From Pestalotiopsis fici W106-1 (Eukaryota > Ascomycota > Sordariomycetes > Amphisphaeriales > Sporocadaceae): a stretch of DNA of 64,000 nt. Position 1 is the stretch's first letter. The number at the start of each line of letters is the position of its first letter. Positions 21,477-32,766 of the stretch are shown piece after piece. The translations under genes were made by a program, and so were the position numbers. The notes under the pieces are model-generated. The model ran no database searches and was not told the DNA's origin. It saw only the letters and a program-made list of their open reading frames with translations. Location: NCBI RefSeq assembly GCF_000516985.1, contig NW_006917091.1, forward strand, positions 120,285 through 184,284, written 5' to 3'.

Positions 21477-24005
21477 GCAATTTTTTTCTCTTCCATAGTT
21501 GGCCTTTGGATTATATCCATTGTTGCATATTTGTTATTCTGTGAATACAGTATTTTCAATCATTCTTTTCCTAATCGTTCTCTAGGTATGCGCTGTGAGG
21601 TCTATTTTGTTTTTGGTCCTCCCTGGTACATTTTCCATGATCCAGTTGTAATGAGTCACTCTCGCAACTTTGGATTTTAGTGGCCATCATCACCACATCT
21701 CATGGGAGCCCTTCATTGCCCTCCCTGCATCGTCTGAGCATTTCCACAGCCCGCCGCTAACAAGCTGCTGTTTATAATAGCTTCTATATAATACCCAGAC
21801 AGGCAAGCCTTGGAGGATCCGGGGACGGCTCTCGCCGAGCAAAGGCGGGCATGCCGAAATACTATTGATCTGTTACAACGGAGACATGATCTGTGTGCCT
21901 CATATGATCTACTCAAACATGTCCCGATATGGGCTTGGAACGGGTATTTTTTCAATATCATTTTAACCATAAGCTCTTCCTTGGGTTCGAAAAAGGCATT
22001 GCCGAATGTTCTATACACTACAGGCGATCCTTTCCATCAGCCATGTGGGAAAGAAGCGGGAATGGCGATGAGGTGGATGGGGATAATGGAACCTTCTATT
22101 TTTGCCCTGGGGGTTTTTTTTCCTCCCATGAAACGTCCATGTACCTACTTACTGGTCTGGCGCATGCAAATCGCAGTGCCCAAGAGCGAAAATCAGGCTC
22201 CAGAGTTTTGTTCATCTTGCACACAAAAACAGGAGATGATCTGGAAACAGAACACCAAAAGACCCGCTCGAAACGCGAGAAGAACCCCACCCCACTTTGT
22301 TTAGAAGGGGGATGGGGGAAAGATCTGTAAAGAGAACATTGCTCAAAAGAAAGCTATCATGGGCCTTGGGGGGAGCGGACGATGCGGATTCATCATGGGA
22401 CGCGTCTAACAAAGGACAGGGCGCGCGAGAGAAGAGCGAGAATGGAGATGAAGCTCGGTCGTATTGTGACTCTGAAAAAAAAAACACAGCCTCTCTCGCT
22501 CTCTGTCCTCTCATTCTCGTCTTTGTTCCGTGAGCGACACGTCATGAAAATACGGATACGGTGGGTGAACTCGGGACTTTGAACTCAGCCTGCTTGATCA
22601 GCCGGGTGGCGTTGTAGCAAGAGGAGTACAGAGTACGAAAAAAATGGGCGCCGTCATTCATGCTACCATCATCACGAGATAGAGCGGCGAATTTTCCTTT
22701 TGGTGTTTGTATGGGAGGCCAGAAAAAAAAAATCGTCATGCCAGGGCCCTCACGTGGGCTTCTCCCGAACACATGTCAGCTGATGGGGAATCGGAAACCC
22801 GGGATTCACGATGCCTGGCGTGCCCCCCGGGTATGGTTCCGTAAGTTGCGTGTTGCCTACGGGGCTTCTGAAATTAGGCCTCGGTCAAAGATTTTAGAGA
22901 TCACATTTGCAAGGAACAAGTAAAAAAAAAAAGTCCTACGGTACCTCTCTAGGCACGAAACTCGAGGAGCCCCCACGGAAGGCATCGGCCGATGGAGACG
23001 TTTCCTCCTGTACAAGGGGGAGGAGGAGGAGCGGATTTTCTTCCCAAGCTTGATTTCACTTGGTTACTCCCTGAATCTGCCTTTTCTTGGGAGCTTCCCA
23101 TTCTCAAGTCCCTAGAGTCCACTTGAAAGAGAAAAACAAGCTGAGCCATGTTGGACACGACATTGGCTCAGCGTCTCCACACGCGCACACGCGATTGTTA
23201 CCCAGACAGAGGAACGGACGAACCGAAAGGGTCTGCTGGGCAATTTTTCTTGAGCCACAATACGACCAAGGAAGCACCGACAGTGGAGTAGCAGCGCACC
23301 TGGGAAAGAAAAGCTTCTACCTCCCGCTTGCCCGCTCGCTCGCCGGTTGGGCTGCCGAACAACCAAAACATGATAGTATCGAGAACCGAAGCAGAAAAGC
23401 CATTAGGCTCTAGTGTATCTGATGCTGCCGCCCTGCCTGCCCCCAGGGCAGGGGACAAACAGACAGTGTGTGCGGTTACTGTACGGGGACCATGAACGGT
23501 TAGAGGGGGAACAAGCAGCTACTAGTAGGTTGACGGAATGGGAAAATGTCATCTGCCATTTCCCAATCCTGAACTAGATAGCGGGCCTAGTTGAGTGTAC
23601 TTTCATCTTAGCTTGGATTGAATTGCTTAATTGTCCACCGCCATATTGGCTGCAGCAAAGAAAGAGAGCTTTCGAGGGCATCACTTGTGATGGGCAGTGT
23701 GCTGCTCGCAGCTAAGGACTTTGATGATTGCTCGTGGCCACGTGATCGAGGCCTGAGAGAAGAATTTCGTCTTCGGCTACCGGTCAACTGTTCTCGGTGT
23801 GGAAATCACGTCACTTGTGGAAGGGGAAATCCTTCCCAAATCAAAGGGCTTCTTTTTGGCTCTCCACGATCCGGGAGCGATGAGGATCGGCGGCACGAGA
23901 GGTAGAGAACGTCCGCCGAATGTCGAATCAATGAGATGGAGGCGGACGATCAGCTGCACATCTTCAATGCGCAAACACGGTTTCAAAACCGCCGAACAAG
24001 CGGTC

Positions 24006-24039
<34 letters not shown>
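24006..24039. repeat. GTA trinucleotide microsatellite
   Basis: About eleven tandem TAG/GTA units with one ATT interruption, in non-coding sequence. Visible directly. Confidence 0.9.
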
Positions 24040-25380
24040 CAGTCGCGCTGGGAGCGTGCGCCCGCCTGCGTGTTTGTGTGTGGTATTTATTATCATCATC
24101 ATTTTCTTCGATGAGGGCTCAAAAAGCCGATCAAGTTTGAATCCTGCTGGAGATGAGGTTCCTGCATTGAAGCCAGAATGCCATGTAAGTTTGAACGCTT
24201 CTGGCAAGGGTTTATTTTTTCCAGCTTTCCCCTCTTGTGACCGTGACAGTTCCGTTCCCACTTTAAAAAGTCCATAGGCGCGATTCATTACCTACATAGA
24301 GACAGTTGGCAGGAAAATAAAGTAGAGATTACTCCGTACCGACACACGGGAGTTTCAGGTGTCCCAGTGCACGTAATAACGATTGCTACATATTCGTCCA
24401 TTGGAACTGCAGGAGAATCGACAATGTCTTACCTCCATGCCTCCTTTCAACGACGAGGGAAAAAAGGGGCTGACGTTCCAAGCATCGTGATGTCACCGAG
24501 TTCATCGGTATCATGCCGACTCCAACTCGGGGGGCTGCCCGCGGAGAGTCAATCTGAGGGGTGTTCAGCGAATGGGCGCAGCGTTCCCAGCAGTACATGT
24601 CACATTTTGTGAGTAGGACAGCATAAAAGAAGGGTTACACCTCATGTGCCCACTCCCGACCGTGGGTAGAAGGCACAGTCAGCAAATGTCGTCATCGCGT
24701 CCAAGAGCCTTGACGCTCGAGGGCAAAGAGGGCAAAAAGAAAAACAGTGCTGAGCCTCCAATGATAATCTTGATATTCGACTTCTTTCAGGGAGCAATCG
24801 TTTTGAGAAATGACCATGGACATTCAAAGCCGTATGATACATTCGACCATGATCAGGGATAGATGGCCAATACCCGATTGTGTCTGTCGTCTGGGAGTGT
24901 GTTTTGTTGCTAGCGGCTGCCAAGTTGCCGAGAAGCGGCCTGTTGCTCTTCATGCGATTATGATGAGGATTGCTGATATACCTTCCCTTGGAGGTAATGA
25001 TATGACCATGGAGTACTGAAAAATGTCTCAAGACTGCCAAGGTACGGTCTTGAGGAAGTTGAATACCGTCAAAACCCATATTTCTCACACTGTATAAAAC
25101 ATGAGCTTTTGAGAGTGTGGTCAGCAGGTCAAGGACTGACAGTGCCCTGAGCGAGTGCTGAAGGAAGCCCTGTACAAAGCACTGAGTTGCTCGAGATGCG
25201 TGGGTGGGCGGAAAACGCGGCACTGTGCCAAGTGCCGGGGAATGATCATGACATCACACAGCTCACGATAGCTTGATTGTGCTTGAACAGCGGGGTGGTC
25301 CCTTGGGCCTTGGCGGTTCGACAAGCAGCAATCCTGGAAGGGTGGCGGCGGCATCGCGGTTCGCCCTTCGCATTTTGTGA

Positions 25381-25404
25381 GCCATTTTGCCATTTTGCCA
25401 TTTT
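25381..25404. repeat. Three tandem copies of an 8-bp unit (GCCATTTT)
   Basis: Three exact back-to-back copies of GCCATTTT in the gene-poor interval. Visible directly; no function suggested. Confidence 0.85.
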
Positions 25405-27167
25405 CTCATTGCTAGAAACCGTTTGCAATTTGAGTGCCAGGGCTCATCCTGACTGATCGAGTCGCTATTAGGTTGGATAGAGTAAAGTTGTTCCTTCTCG
25501 CTGGTGCTAATGGGCTCTAGGTAATGGAGAATGACCGTTGTGATTGCACACAAGCTGGAGCAGTGTCGAAAACTCTACAGCACTTTTGAGGATTTCAGGG
25601 TCCACCCACAACGCGTGAGAGGTAATGGAATGATGGCGTATTCCGTACGGAATAGTGCACGCTAGGGCAGTGGTATCTTGTACTCCGTGCCCGTAATGAA
25701 CAGATACCTCTGCTCCCCTCCTTATCCCTCCTCCTTGCTGGTGCTTCCCAAGAAAAGCTGGTGTTTAGGTAGCAACCTTGTGCCGGGGTCTCATTTGTGT
25801 TCAAGGTGTGGTGGGTTGTGGTTGCGAATCCCAACGGTGGGAACGACCAGGATAATACCTTATGCTGACAGAACTTTGGGGGGCATCGTGACTCTTTTTT
25901 TTTTCTTGCTGTGCTTTTAGTGTATCTGTGTGTTGTATCATGGGCAACATAGACAGCCTCATGTTATCGCCGGATTCCTAAGCCGTAGCCGTAGCCGCCC
26001 GAATGGAGCTTGACTCGAGCGATCCAGTTGTCGCATCCCAGATGTTCGGATCACACAACTTTTCACAATAACGGGGTCGTTGCGATCCGCCCTTAGGAGG
26101 AATCTCTTCCAACCTCGGACAGGAGCAGTCTTTTGTGATGTCGCCTTTGTAAGTAGTAGCTATCAACCATATGTTTCCATTGTGTCGCACAGAGATGAGG
26201 TTGGGCTGCGTCAGCAAATTTGGCGATGGATTTTTTTTTTTTTGTCGTCATTGCTCCGTGACCACGGATCGTATGGCGCTCTACTGCGACTTGCGTTCAA
26301 AACAGACCTGGGCTGAGGGAAGCGTCAATCTTTTGCCCCAAGCGATGAGTTGAGGCAGTCGTGACGCCCCCTTGATTATCCATGCCATGCCCATCCAGCG
26401 TTCCACTGCTGCTGGCTCTCTCCGCTTGGGTTGGGGTGGCTGCGTTGCGGGTGCTTTGCTGGTTGTTACCTCTCACTGGTGCGGCCGGCGCTCACCGGGG
26501 GGGAAGAAACAGGCAAAGAACAGGACCGGACCTTGGCTACAATACCACCTTTGGACCCCTAGCGAAGGAAAAGGAAGAGCCGCTGCGACCTAAAGGACGA
26601 GCTCTAATTCGCTGTGGTGGCGGTCAGGACCCAGCAAACGCCAGAATCCCATGCTCAGTTTCCACAAATCCGCCCATGACACTCTCCATCTGAGCATACC
26701 TATTTGGGAATCACAACGAACTTGTGGCAGGGATTCAACGTGACGCCAAATCATAAATGGATCTAGTGGCGTCACAAGCGCCGATCGCTCCTTGGTGAAT
26801 GGCAGGCCGCTAGGGCTTTTTCTTTACCTTGACTTATTTTTCCCCTTCTTTCCCCCTCGTGGTTGCGTGGGTTACACTCAAGGCACTCAGTTACATAGTA
26901 CTACAGTTTTGCCTCTTTATTACTTGCTTGTCGGCGTGGTAGCTGCTGCTGCTGCGTGTTATTTCCCTAGTGTTAAAGTGGACGATGATCGGGGAAAATC
27001 CTTGAGTTGGGTGAATTTCACTGGTCATGGAGACATTGGGATCTCTGCGCCTGGCAGCTGACCACATTGAGGCATGCAAGTACGTACGCTGCAGGGTCTT
27101 TTGGCCGTTTCAAGGGTGATTACCTGCACCAACTCATGGCTGGCTTGTCATTCAGGTTTGATGCATG

Positions 27168-27226
27168 TACATACATACATACTCACATAGATATTTTACA
27201 CATTACTTTGCCTGCCTGCCTGCCTG
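27168..27226. repeat. Compound microsatellite: TACA tract followed by CCTG tract
   Basis: TACA units (27168-27182) are followed within 30 bp by four CCTG units (27211-27226). Both lie in the gene-poor interval. Confidence 0.8.
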
Positions 27227-28135
27227 TCATCCTGCTAATATAGACCAATGGACGTCGAGGCCCCTGACTAGAAAGATAAGTTGACAGACCGACAGATAGA
27301 CGAGATAGATAACCCAAATGAATAGGCATACAAGCAAAGATATCCAGATCCTCATCTGCGCCAACGCCATACCACGGGAGGTTACTCTACCCCAACCTAT
27401 CGGCCCTGTATACATGTCCAAGTATCGAGGCGGGAGACGGAGCAACAGTTTAGTTCAAAGTGCTGGGATGAGTCGGGTAATGTAGTAGCAGTCAAGTTTT
27501 TAGTGCAGCATGGAAGCAGCTGTAGAACAAACACAGTGTAGAAGATACAGTATCTGTCACGTTGACGACCAGCTCATTTATTTTCTTCTTGCTCTTGTTA
27601 GAGCCTACCATGACCTACCTTAGATACACTTTTAGCAGACCGACAGGACCCCTAATAATACCCGGCCTGAGCTCCCCGTACTAGATGTAACATAATAGTC
27701 CGGTTTGATGGTACACTAGCAGACATGTGTGAAATTGCCCGTGAGCTTTTTCCACGCAAGCATGTCGAAGAAAAAGCTGTCAGGTGACTAACGTAAATGG
27801 CGATGGTCAATTCAAAAGGTCATTTGCAATTATCGAGTTTCCGAGTCAATGGGACACGCAAACCAGCAATCCCCATCAAATAATACGACGGCCATATCCG
27901 TACGTCAGAGTCATCAGATTGAAAAGGTGAGGCAAAGGCGGCGGTTGGGAAATCATCGTCATCGTCAATCGATCGTCAGTGAGAATTACCTTTGGGCGTT
28001 GCGCTTTTCGGCTTTCTTTTGTATCATCCCCAGGATTAGGCGGGTAATAAGAAATATCTAAGCTCGACACGTAGGAAGTGGAAAGTTCATGTACTAAGTA
28101 TTTTTTTTTCTTGCTTCAGGGGAAAAGATCATTGG

Positions 28136-28157
28136 TTTTTTTTTTTTTTTTTTTTTT
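28136..28157. repeat. Homopolymer run of 22 T
   Basis: A run of 22 T in the region upstream of the SCOC-like gene, flanked by other T runs at about 28101-28109 and 28181-28190 and by a run of 13 G at 28294-28306. Confidence 0.9.
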
Positions 28158-29406
28158 CCCGTTCCCTAAATCGCGTGCACTTTTTTTTTTCTCATATTCT
28201 TCGATGCTTCTTTCCATCTTTGTCCCTCACTCCCAGAGCGCCGATCGGTGCGCAGACCCACGAGTCACAGGAGAAGAGAGAAGAGTTAAAACCGGGGGGG
28301 GGGGGGCGACTCTGTGCTCTTCTCATCTCCCCTGGGTACCGTTGGCTCTGAATGGGTGCTGTGAGAGGCCCAAAGCTCCAGTACCCTGGTCAGCTGTCGG
28401 CCCTGAATGACGATCGCTACGACACCTATGGCAAATGCTCCGCTTGCCCCAAATTTACTTGACAATCGCTCGCGTCGCTCGAAGGAAAAAAAAAAGAATA
28501 AAAAAAATAAAAGTGACCAGAGTCGTAGTAGTACCCAGGACTAGGAGCCACACAGTTTAGCTGGCCCGTGTGACGACCCTCGACCCGCGAACCCTTTCCC
28601 AGGCCGTTGCCTCCAGTCACTCTGCCTCCCTTTTTATCGTGGAAGCTCCCAACGCTACGATTCCGCCTTCCTCCCTCTCCCCCAGCACCAAGGGTGTCTT
28701 GGCCTGATCTTTTTTCCCTTCTTTCTGCGAAAAAACAGGAGAAACAAAAAAGAACCTCCCTCTTCAATCAAATCCACACAACGCGAGGACGTCAGTCGAT
28801 TTGCTTTGCTCATATAGAGGCAAGACTCAAAGAAACTCGTCGTCCTCAGCAGATTCTCTCTTACCACCGTATACTGCTACTGCTACTACTTCCACTACAG
28901 CGAATCCGAGCCCACGGGAAAGCCAATGCACACCGTCGCTTAGCCGCATCCCACCATCCTGTCCATTGATCCCTCCCCGACTTGACTTGACCTGCACCCA
29001 AAAACCAAAGCCAAAAGCTACCTACACACCAAAGCTGCATCCTCACACCGTGCATCTTCCGCCGCCGTGGATAGGGTCCTTTTTTAATCTTGCATTTGCT
29101 CGCTCAGTACTTGCAGCTTCAAACACACGAAGGCGCACCTATAACTACTTTTTTTATACCTCTCCCCCCCTTCTCCTTTCCAATCGTATTTACTCGACCG
29201 CCGTCTCAAGGTTGACCTCGTCCGTCAATCCTTATTCCGCATCACCGCCTCGCGACAACCGCCAAGGCAATTCGGACCATAATCCGCCTCCATCGTCGAC
29301 GAGTATTCGCAAGCAAAAGCTACCTGTGCCCGAATTTCTCAACCACTATTCTCGGCTACTTGCGAAATATACATATCCGCTGAAACATCGACTACGACAT
29401 AGAATC

Positions 29407-29954
29407 ATGGAGGAGACTGCCCTACCCCCACGCGCTGAAAGGTCCGACTCCTCATCGGGATCTTCTATGGATGGTCACGAGGTTCACGAAGTCCACGAAG
29501 GACACGACCCTGAAATCCAGATGCCCGTTCCTACACGGCCGCCGCTCCCAAGCCGCAAGAGCAGCGGTACACTTATTGTCCCCCGCGACTCTAACCAGGT
29601 TGGCCCGATTCCCACAGAACTTGAGCCAGGTGATGTCAGGGCCATGAGTCCCAGGAGAACGAGCGAGGATCTTGAAAACATGGGCCGGGAAGCACGCGAG
29701 GAATTGCACAGGTAAGCTCTCCTTGTCTTGGGCGCATGTCGCGCTGTTCTTGTATTCTCGTAATACCCAACTAACGTGACTGCAGACACGCAAAAGCCTT
29801 GCAAGACTCGCTGCTCATGATCTTTAGCCGCATCGAAGCAGTAAAGGAGGAACACGACAAGCTCGACAGCAACAACAAATTCTTGCAAAAGTACATTGGC
29901 GACCTGATGAGCACGTCAAAGATCACAGCTACCAGCTCCCGTGGCCGAAAGTGA
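29407..29954 (+). CDS. Short coiled-coil protein, SCOC/DUF2205 family (Slo1-like)
   Basis: Exons 29407-29711 and 29786-29954 encode 157 aa; the 74-nt intron is GT-AG (GTAAGC, CTAAC branch site, TGCAG). The C-terminal about 60 residues match the family core: GREAREELHRHAKALQDSL, then FSRIEAVKEEHDKLDSNN and FLQKYIGDLM, a short parallel coiled coil, ending in a basic SSRGRK tail. Family members (human SCOC, yeast Slo1) bind Arl-type small GTPases at the Golgi, so a role in Golgi traffic is inferred. The N-terminal 95 residues are Ser/Pro-rich and probably disordered, with an HEVHEVHEGHD near-repeat. The frame stays open upstream to 28801, but the conserved-looking start is the ATG at 29407. Confidence 0.88.
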
Positions 29955-32766
29955 TGTTCCGACATAATCACCACTTAGCGACACAATACCCCCCGGGCTC
30001 AACGCAACGTCAATACGCAAAGCATTGGCCTGTACTACTATATCGGATCATTCCGATGACGACGATAACTTGTGCCAGCGATTCGCCACGGCAGTGACGA
30101 GTCGTCAGAAAGGCAGACTCCATACACTTTATCATCATTATTTTCTTCAGCATACATGCATCATCATCAAAGGCCACTCGCCCCGTGCGAAGGGATAAGA
30201 TGCACTGCATGACTCAGTTGTTGGTTTGGAACACGAACTTCGACCATTGATTGACACTGGCATTACAAATCCATGGCATGGCGTACGATACGAGGTATGG
30301 ACTTGGGTTTTCGACAAAAAGAGAAGAGGGTTCCAAGATATACCCCACGCTGTTTATGACTTTCGCAAACTTTCACCACAAGCATTGGGATAGCCATCAT
30401 CCACGGATTGATGGGCATTTTGGGCCTGGCATGGCCCCGGCGTTTTCGGAATTTTTGATTCTCATTAGATGGAACCACTCCGTGAGAGAGAGAAAGAGAG
30501 AGAGAGAGAGACGTTGGAACTAGCAGTGAAAAGAGATTCTTGCTATTGTGTTACTAGGTGCATCCGCGCAGCGTGTGTTCAATAAGTGGAGGATGATCGT
30601 CCACCGCGCCAACTTATTTGTAGGCGTTCTTTGACTGTTTGACCAAACTTTCTTGATATCAAGGAAGGAAATACAGCTCATCGCTTGCATATGCTATTCT
30701 GTCAAAAAGCCTTTTGTGCTGCATAAACTCCGTCACCTGCAATACTGCAAAGTTCTAGATCGACAAATGATGCATTTCAAAGCAAGGCCCTGGTTCCTGT
30801 TCTTTCCCATACACTCTCCAGTCCGGCCATGTCAACTGGTCCGTCACGTCACTGCCTAGATTCGAGTGAATGTGCCGGATAGTCGAGATGGATACGAAGC
30901 GGAGCTATATCAGGCTGACAGCGGAAACCTTCCTTACCTTTCCTGCCTTTTTTCCCTTTTTGCGCGGGTCCCTCCCAAGGCAACACGGCGTATGAAGGGA
31001 GAAGATGGAAAAAGGTTCGTGGCGAACAAAACAAAAATACACGTGCACGTACGATTGACCCAGCCTCGCAAAACCCTTTTGCTCGGGGAACAGGACTTTC
31101 ACCTTTCCGACACACTTGTCTCTCATTCCTGCAGACACGCTCAACAAGACCGGGGCCTGGGTGGTTGTATTCTAGAACATTTCATGTCGCCTCCAGAAAA
31201 CAAAAAGGGTCAAATACTTATAAGGCCATGTCACATTTTATCCCCCCCCTGGGCAGTTTGATTATAACACTACACAAGACGAAAGGGAAAGAGAGAGGTA
31301 AATGAATTGCACAATGTTACACAACTTGAGAAAGAAAAAAAAAAAGGCAAACTATGTACCGAGGTAAGAGTGGGAAAACCAGAATGGAAAGAAACTCAAA
31401 ACCTGAAAGAAACCAGGGCGAGGGTCAAAGCAGATCGCTTAGAGAGTTTTTCTTCCCCTTCTCCCCTCTATAACGCAGCCGACAAGGTTTCCCGGGCACT
31501 CGAGTCATGTTAAGGTGTGTTTGCTGTATTTTTATTCTTTTTCCTCACCTGCCTTGTGCTCCACTCGTGTATTATACCTTTTCGCCCCTCTCCCTTATTC
31601 GATTCCAACATACGATCTTACTCGTTTTTGGAAAATGAGCTGGCACTGTCTTAATGGTTTAAAGAATGATGAGAGAATTGCTCGGAAGTGGCAAATGCAA
31701 AGGAAGAACCTGATTACGAGCTTTTTTTTCTTCTTCTCCTTCCAAGTTACGGCTGTGACCCTCATTGAGAAGGGGACGTCCAAGTACCAAGCCGGAATTG
31801 ACGGAACAAGCCAAGAGAAAAAAAAAAAATACAGCCCTTGGAACTTCTCAATTACAAAGGACTTCCAGGCAAGAGTTGAGCATTCTCCATCCGCTTAGTC
31901 ATTATACTATTACCGGGTATGGTCTTGGTTGACCCCGACTAACATTGCAGAGTTGTCAACGTCCTTTTCCAGTGAAGAGATTTGTCGCTGCTTACTTGCC
32001 CGCGTAAATAGTTTGCCGGCAGCCGCAGCCGAGAAAGATTCCCGGCAGCATGAGAGCATGCAGGTTGACGATGTCACAACTTGTTGCGCCGCAGAGTCTC
32101 TATACATGAGGGCAGTGTTGGGATCCTTGCCAGTGATGAATTGCCCTCTGGTCCAAAGGTGACTTGATTCACCTGCTTGTCTGGACGGCCGCTTTCACTC
32201 TCGGTGAATGATGGAGACCCAGAAGTCATGATCGGCCGTGTCTCTGTTTCGAGCGCTGCATGCTAATGGATGGGCTGCGCACGTTGAGCGGAGGGAAGGC
32301 ATTGTTCACGTCCGAGTGGAACAGGTACATCCTTCAATGGTCGGACAGAAGCCAGTTTCGTCATTCCTTTTGGTTCATCTAGCAGGTTGATCATTGTTGG
32401 CGCAACTCTCACTAATGGACTGTCTTGTGACCTGGTTGATTCCCCTTGGATGGAACTCTTCGATGAACCGGGCACTTCTAAGGGGGAGTGGCGGCACAAT
32501 TCCCATGAAGGTGGCTCGGCAAAACATCAGGATTTTTGCGAGGTCGTTGGCCTCATGGCGCTCACCCAATGATCATGCGAAAAGGTGATTTCTCTGCGCA
32601 CGAGTATATACCACCAATGCGAGGTATGTAGTGGAGCGAGGCGGACACGCGTGCGACTTTTGCGCGATTGTTGATGGGCGGAGTTGAACATCTCTGCATC
32701 GACTTTTCTGACCTAGTCGGCCAGTAAGGCTACAACCCAATGAGCTTGTCGACCGAGGAGAGGAAA
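29955..32766. other. Intergenic region, no recognised gene
   Basis: About 2.8 kb between convergent genes (SCOC-like on plus, Zn2Cys6 regulator on minus). It contains a GA-rich tract at 30484-30511 and several short A and T runs near 31325 and 31800. No domain-bearing frame was found. Confidence 0.45.
30484..30511. repeat. GA dinucleotide tract
   Basis: An almost pure GA/GAAA tract of about 28 bp in the region downstream of the SCOC-like gene. Confidence 0.85.

Larger units (their letters stand above)
21477..29406. other. Gene-poor interval of about 8 kb
   Basis: No recognised protein or RNA gene on either strand. The longest frames (about 160-190 codons, for example 21810-22304 plus and 24642-25223 minus) have no domain, no plausible splice partner and irregular composition. 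The interval holds many simple-sequence tracts (GTA repeat, GCCATTTT repeat, CATA and CCTG repeats, T22, G13). The last about 1.3 kb is C/T-rich and likely includes the promoter and leader of the SCOC-like gene at 29407. Confidence 0.5.

Noticed and set aside
21810..22304. 164-codon plus frame after the tRNA
   Set aside because: No domain or splice context; it overlaps another frame of similar length.
24642..25223. 193-codon minus frame in the gene-poor interval
   Set aside because: No recognised domain, signal peptide or splice partner, and the composition is uneven. A chance frame of this size is plausible in 64 kb.
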